A stretch of DNA of 64,000 bases. It comes from Populus alba (lineage: Eukaryota > Streptophyta > Magnoliopsida > Malpighiales > Salicaceae). The stretch covers positions 18,730,169 to 18,794,168 of the forward strand of contig NC_133288.1 of assembly GCF_005239225.2 (NCBI RefSeq), read 5' to 3'. A program made the position numbers and the translations under genes. Of the stretch, positions 57,389 through 64,000 are shown piece after piece (within the stretch, counting starts at the first letter, position 1; each line of letters starts with the position of its first letter). The notes beneath the pieces are model-generated. The model searched no databases and was not told the DNA's origin. It was given only the letters and a program-made list of their open reading frames with translations.

Positions 57389-59649
57389 TTAGACTTTACC
57401 ATCATGTTCATCGGATTCTGGCAAATTACTTTGTTTCTGTTGTCTGCTTGTCGGAAGAGAGAGGCTCCTGCGCTCCTTTCCTCCAGGCTTAGATGAGGCA
57501 TTGCTATACCAAATCATTCCAGCTACAGCTATGGTCATGCCCAGAACCACATGTAGATTAAGACCATCTTTTCCGAAGAAAAAGAATCCCATAATAAGCA
57601 CAAGTACTGTCTTCATATGACCGAGTACTTGAAAGGACACGGCGGTGAATCTGCCAATGCAGATGAACTGGCTTAAGTTGGTCCCTACTGCTATGATGCA
57701 TGATAGAACGATAAATATCTGCACAAACCAAGATCCAGAGAAAAATGTGAGATGGGATTCTGTAAACTTAGGTAAGAAACTTGTCATCACACACAAACAA
57801 GAACAAGGGTTCAAAAAAAGTAAAAAATTGCCCTTGGCCTATTATAAGCAAATAAAAGGCCTGCACACATGTATAGCAATTTTATGCAAAGCAATACTGC
57901 TACGTAAAAATGGAGCAGGAAACACAAAAGGAGTTTATGCAAACAGCAACCCTTACAAATAAGTAGCGGTATAACTTGTATGCGAGATTCAAAGTCATCA
58001 TCAGACTTGCTTACAGAAAATGGAGAGGTCACACTAATATTATGCTTTTTAAGAGTTCGCCATAGGCTCTAGGAAATTTTCATAGCAAAACCAGGGTTGC
58101 TTTTCCCTTACTGTTTAACTTTTCTTGTTAAGATTGCATCCCACTAGCTCTTTAGGTATAGATTGCATGCATATTAACTGCATTGAAACCTCATATTTTT
58201 TTCTGCTGACAAGGAAAATTAAATTAACACTTTCAAATTGGCTACCCAAATTGGGGTTTGTAAACCCCAACATAGCCAAATCATTCCCTTGTGAGCAAAA
58301 TTCAAATTGGAGTGTCCAAGGAAAAAACTAGACAGCAAACAAATGAAACTATAGACAAACGTATAAACACATCTGGACATCAGAATGATGAGCTACAGCA
58401 ACAAGCACGTAGATAACTAGAAATACAGATGCACCTATATGATGTTCATGTGATTCCTAAGCAAACATGTGGTACAAAAATGTGAGCTACTTTACAGCAT
58501 AAACATTTGGTAAAAAAATGAGCTACTTTACAGCGTGCATAACAATCTGCAAGAATGACAAGTGTATCCAGATTACAGCTAAATTATGAAAATGGTAAAA
58601 AAAAATACAGAAGTCAAATTTTGCTGAATTCTTACCACAGAGACTGTACTGTAATCATAGGTGTCGATTCTTTTGTTTGTCAACCAGAAGTCCAAAAAGG
58701 GGCCTAATAATAGCAGCGTTGCAGCCTGGGATGGAGCAGTGTGACCCAAGAGGTTGAAAGAACTTAGTGAATACTTCCTTTGGAGGTAATGTACATACTG
58801 CAAGAAAATCATTCAACAGAGTTATAAGAGGAGCAGCTTCTGAATGGTATATACTATTTTAGTGAACTGGATTAGTTAATTCCCAAGATTTACAATGATA
58901 AAACTTCTTTAAATTGAAATTTAATAGGATAACACATGTTAAAAAAAATAGATGTTGATAAACACTTACATACTGTTGCAGAGCAGTGCTCCAAACTGCA
59001 ATGAAGGCGGCAATGAATCCTTTGGCATTAACACTCACATCAGTGACAGTGCAAACACCAACACCCAAGAGAACAACTCCTATACTCAGCTTTGTGTCTC
59101 GTGAGTACCGAATCTTGTCTAACAACACTTCCAACAGGCAGGATACAGGGATTATACTCAGCTTTGCAATCTGACAGTTAAAACGAACATGTGATTGACA
59201 TTGTTGCAATAAATCGGCGGCCAAAAGACAGTATGAAAAATATTTACCTGATAAAATCCCACTGAATTCCACATTAGACTAACATTCATTCCAACAATAG
59301 AGAAATTTGCAAAGACAACAAATTTTAAAAGCTCAGGGAAAGGTAGATGAGAAGCTTGGATGTATCCCAACCACCTTAAAACCCCAGTCATCAAGGTTGT
59401 GGTAGCAAAATGCATACCAGTTAGTGTCGTGGCTGCAAGAAACCATAAAAAGGAAATATCAAACTACATGTCTCGTGAATGCATAAGCAAATAAGAGAAA
59501 ACATGAGAAGCAAACTCACCGTAACTAAAACCGTAAGTAGCCATTAAGGCTTTATTGACAATGATAATCCCAACAGAAGTGACAACATTGAACATCCAGG
59601 CACCCGCATCGGCAGCTCCCTTTTTATCAGCCTTGCTAGATGGAGCCAT
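57389..59649 (-). CDS. URGT: Golgi nucleotide-sugar transporter, URGT5/6-like
   Basis: Five coding exons on the - strand: 59649-59520, 59432-59248, 59170-58970, 58797-58636 and 57718-57389. They sum to 1008 nt and 335 residues. The protein belongs to the triose-phosphate/nucleotide-sugar transporter superfamily and resembles the Arabidopsis URGT5/URGT6 branch of UDP-rhamnose/UDP-galactose transporters. These exchange UDP-sugars for UMP across the Golgi membrane for cell-wall polysaccharide synthesis. Visible marks are [97 protein letters not shown] and [10 protein letters not shown], with about ten hydrophobic segments. The tail ([11 protein letters not shown] onward) is polar and cytosolic. 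All junctions obey GT-AG and restore the frame. A probable leader intron spans 60223-59756. Substrate choice is inferred from the family. Confidence 0.95.
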
Positions 59650-59755
59650 CCTAATTTACTTGTCTCAAAACTTTAGATTTTGAAAAGTTCCAGAACACTT
59701 ATCCTTGAGCCTCCAAAGGCAACCCCATCCACATTACAATGAGCAACACGCTTCT

Positions 59756-60223
59756 CTGAAAACATCAAGTATAAATGGAAATCAAAATCTTGGTTAGCAC
59801 ATGTGTTGCCGACCATTATTTACTCCTCCTCCTTCTCCTAAAGGAAGCTCTATTTAGGGTGTAATTAAATTTAGCCTAACAATTTATTTTTTTTTAATAT
59901 GTTTATTTTGGACAACAGATGTCAATCTCAGTAATAAAAATCATGGTTTAACTAAAATCTAACTACAAGAATCTTCTTAATCAAACAGTAATTATGAGAT
60001 CAAGTCATGAAGGACAGATGAGATACGAAAATTCTAAAACAAAAAACCAGATCTGCATTGCGTTACTATTTTAGACGTCGAAACAGAATTCAATAATTAC
60101 TACTACAGATCTCACTCTCTGTAAAAATCAGTTGATCAGTCTAAAAGATTACACCATTGAAGTAATTTGATTTTTTTTTCAAGAAAACGTGAATTCTACG
60201 GTGTCAAGAAAAATTGTACGTAC
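59756..60223 (-). other. Probable 5'-leader intron of the URGT gene
   Basis: A strong donor (CGCG, then GTACGTAC, at 60223) and an acceptor with a long pyrimidine tract (GATGTTTTCAG, ending 59756) on the - strand. The second leader exon would run from 59755 to the start codon at 59649. Confidence 0.6.
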
Positions 60224-60299
60224 CGCGAAGAGGAAAGCAAGGAAGCTGGGAGGTAAAGAATGGAGGAGGACGTGATTGAATGTCCAATTGTATGCGTTT

Positions 60300-62377
60300 T
60301 TAAGGAATTAGCGGTCACTCTTTTTTCTCTTTTTTTCTTTTTTTTTCCTCTTCCTCCTTTATTCTGTTCTTGTTTCTGTTGAAAAGATGAAGATTTGGAG
60401 TGAGAGAGAGGGGGGGAACGTGAAGTTCTGTAAACCCGGAGACCCTTGCTTCCCTACACATGCCCATCACCGCCAGCCAACTCATCCTTTCAATTTATAC
60501 TTTTCTTTTCTCTTTTTCAGAGTTGAAATATTAATAGTTTGTAAAAAAATAAAAAAATAAAAATTAAATATACCGATCGGAATGTAGACGATAACAGTAA
60601 TATAAGTGCAGTAAATTGTGGAATAAAGAAAAAAGAGATGACAGCAAAATCATTTTAAAAGAAGATTTTTATTTAATTATGCAATAATTAAAATAAATAT
60701 TTGAAAGGGTTTGAAGTATTAACATTGTGGGAAAAAAATATTGAGTATTTAATCAAAATCCTTATTTTTTTATTTATGCATTTTTTTTATTTTGACTAAA
60801 CATTTTTTTATTAACAAAATGATTTTTTAAATAAAAACTTGAGGTAATTAAAATAAGTTTTTTTTAGTGACTTTTCCCTTATCTCTCAACATACAAGGTC
60901 TCTAACATAGAAAGATAAATTTTAAGACTAAGATATAAACTTATAAAAATTAAAAGCTTATTTGGTAAGTGTGGTTGTGGTTGTTTTTACAAATGATTTT
61001 CGTGTCAAAATACATGTTAATGATTTTTTTATTTTTTTAAAATTATTTTTTATATCAGCACATTAAAATGATTTGAAAACACTAAAAACATATTAATTTG
61101 AAATTAATAAAAAAAAAAAAATTTCAAATTTTTTTAAAAAGCGCTTTAAAAACATACAAAAACAAACAGATCCTAAATAAACTAAAAATATAAAAATAAA
61201 GAACTTTAGGGACTATATCAAACCTCGGTGAAGATTTAAAGGAATAAATTAAACTTTTGACAATGAAGTTTTAAGATTGTAACATCAATATCTAAAATTG
61301 GAAGGTCAGAAATATATAATTAACAACTTTAGGTTCAAATTAATATATTTTTTAAGAATTTTAAGAATTAAATTGAATTTTTTACGATTTTAATGGATTG
61401 AGACGTGAGAAAAAATATTTTTTAATGATTGAAATATAAATAATTAAAACTATAAGAACTAAATATTGTAAAAAATAAAAACTACAAAGACCAAACTATG
61501 AACACAAAAAAAAAAAAAAAAAGGTGGTTGTACATTAAAACATACACAAAAAACTATGCGGCCACACTAACAACCACTTCCTTAACCATAACCTTCTGGA
61601 CAAATTGATTACATAAATTTTGTTCTTAGGGTTCATTTTTTTTATTAAAAAATAAAGAGACTGTGATGTTTCAAGAGAGAAGACAAGACGAGAGAGTTTT
61701 AAGTATGTGATATGTCGTTTTCATGGTTTCTTTCATGTATTATATTTGAGGCAATTTTTCTCATTTTATTCTTTTTTAATATTATTTGTTTGATGATGAA
61801 AAGTATAAATGCAAAGTAAAAACGCAATCAAATTAAGAGTTTTTTTTTTTTGTAATTAACCCTATAATAAAATTGGTTGTTTATTTGAAATTCACATGGA
61901 AAAGTTAAAATTAATCGAGATATTCTTTAATGTCTTTGTTTTAGATTTGTGTAGCTTTTTGAATTTTTATTTTCATTCAAAACATTATCTTGTTTTAGTA
62001 TTTATTCACTTAGTTTGAGACAGGAGAGGGAAACTTGTTGGAAAATGATAAAAAGAGATATAGTTGTTGATTGACCACATTACAACAAAAAAAATTATTT
62101 TTGGAGTTAGTAGGCTTTCTTTTATGAGAGGTTTTTTTAAAATCTTTATATTGCAGGGGAAAAAAAGTAGATTAGGGTTAATAAAAAATAAATTTCAGTT
62201 TGGTTTTGTATTTTTGAATTAATTTAGATATGTTTTGAATTAAAAAACTGGTTTGTTGATGCTAGTGTTTATTAAATAAAAATAGGTTCAAAATTAGATT
62301 TTTATGCGTAAAACCCTCTAACCTAATAACATTTAGATGATGGAGATAAATGACATCCATCTACCAGGTCAGGTCAG

Positions 62378-62410
<33 letters not shown>

Positions 62411-63455
62411 AACATGCCTAACCTTACAGGACCATGCAATTGGTTTTTTTTATTTTATGGACCGGCATGTCGGGCCATCCAGGCCCATCAGCCTAATCTT
62501 TGTTTTTATTTTATTTTGTTTTTTTAATTAATTTTTATTAAAATAAAAACTTAAAAAATATATCACGAATATATTTTATTAAATACTATTTAATTTATAT
62601 TTATTTTTTAAAATAAGATTATAATAATTTTTCCTATCAAATTATTCCCACTTGCACTTATAAAATCCTATCCAACTGGTAGTTGATCTAGAGTTTAGCC
62701 ATTGGTTTGGAAGTTTAACCAAACTTATATGAGATTTAATCGTGTTACCATCTAATTGGGTTGGTATTTCCCACCCCAGCAATTCTCGTGTTATACGCGT
62801 CTGATGATTTGAAGCTAAACAGTATTTATATGTAGTATAATTTACTAAACAATTTGATAAATTCTCTTTCAATATTTGCAAAGTACCAGTGCACGTCTTC
62901 CATCTTTATGGTTTCAAATTCTTTGCTAGCTTTCGATATTTTACCCAACGCGATCTCAATCTCTATTGGCTGGTTGGGCTATTTTCTAAATTCAGGCGGA
63001 CCAAATTCTCTCATGGACACCAGCAGGGGGTGAACTCCGGATCTCGACCTAAAATGTCGATCTCTTATCTTTATAGCACCTACAGATTGGAGGGCCGCAA
63101 ATGCCCTTCCGTTGGGTAAAATGTCACCAGCTTGTTGCATCCCATAGAACACCCAACCGAGGAAAAAATCCAAAAGATCGCTCAAAAAAATATCAAAAGT
63201 AAAAGAGCAGCTTATGCAGACAAGAAACAGAGATCATAAAATCTGAAATGGATGTCTAGTGAAACCATTCTTCATATAGTGAAAATAAGATTTTGGCAAC
63301 TGATTCAAATAGACAAGGGAGTTCACAATAATAAAAATATTTGTAATCTAACAAAATCACCTCTAAACTGGTCTAGAGCAAACATTAATCATACCAAAAG
63401 GGGACCGATCCTGCCACACCATATATAAAATTTGTTCAATGCTGCAAAGGTATGT
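60300..63455. other. Spacer between the URGT and RPS18 genes
   Basis: No gene supported. It holds a MITE-like copy (60950-61175), an A-run of about 25 near 62379-62405 and A/T-rich filler. The overlapping frames at 62889-63185 lie in less AT-rich sequence but match no family I know. The end nearest 63455 is likely the 3' untranslated region of RPS18. Confidence 0.55.
60950..61175. repeat. MITE-like element
   Basis: It starts near TTATTTGGTAAGTGTGGTTG and carries TTCGTGTCAAAATACATGTT, ATCAGCACATTAAAATGATT and an end near AAACAAACAGATCC. Same group as the elements at 13912 and 16175. Confidence 0.55.

Positions 63456-64000
<545 letters not shown>

Noticed and set aside
62337..62531. Frame with poly-Lys
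   Set aside because: Produced by an A-run of about 25 bases in spacer.

Overview
The window is nuclear DNA of a flowering plant. The genes have GT-AG introns and long, AT-rich spacers. They include photosynthetic and secretory plant families, and the spacers carry tRNA-derived SINEs, short AT-rich MITE-like elements and a decayed Ty3/gypsy retrotransposon. A woody eudicot, most likely a poplar or willow relative (Salicaceae), is my inference from how the proteins and repeats look; I could not run a search.

Layout. Positions 1-8000 hold no gene I can support, only SINEs, MITE-like copies and tandem duplications. Positions 8000-15500 hold two tandem class III peroxidase genes on the + strand, each with three exons with junctions at the same codons. 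Positions 15500-20800 are repeat-rich spacer. At 20.9 kb lies a small intronless DUF3511 gene (+). At 23.2-24.0 kb (-) is a broken CDK-like protein kinase, followed by a SINE set in a TA microsatellite. At 25.8-27.1 kb (+) is a short coiled-coil, membrane-anchored protein with a probable intron in its 5' leader. At 28.6-30.3 kb (-) is OHP2, a one-helix chlorophyll-binding-type protein of photosystem II assembly, with a SINE in its intron. At 34.2-36.4 kb (-) is an unnamed plant protein whose second exon adds a CaaX-type C-terminus. A gypsy reverse transcriptase remnant lies at 38.2-38.7 kb and a near-perfect 139-bp tandem duplication at 41.0-41.3 kb. At 44.0-48.5 kb (-) is a conserved plant protein in three exons. 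A decayed Ty3/gypsy element with both LTRs fills about 48.95-54.6 kb. At 57.4-59.6 kb (-) is a nucleotide-sugar transporter of the URGT5/6 type in five coding exons. At the right edge (-) is the 3' end of the cytosolic ribosomal protein S18 gene.

The genes do not form a pathway; they are an ordinary mix of secretory, chloroplast, Golgi and ribosomal functions. I found no new multi-gene system. The most informative signals are: SINEs with different tRNA-like heads but one shared 3' end, four of them with recognisable target-site duplications; the CaaX motif that appears only after splicing; the in-frame open leader of OHP2; and a two-codon upstream ORF that ends one base before a main start codon.
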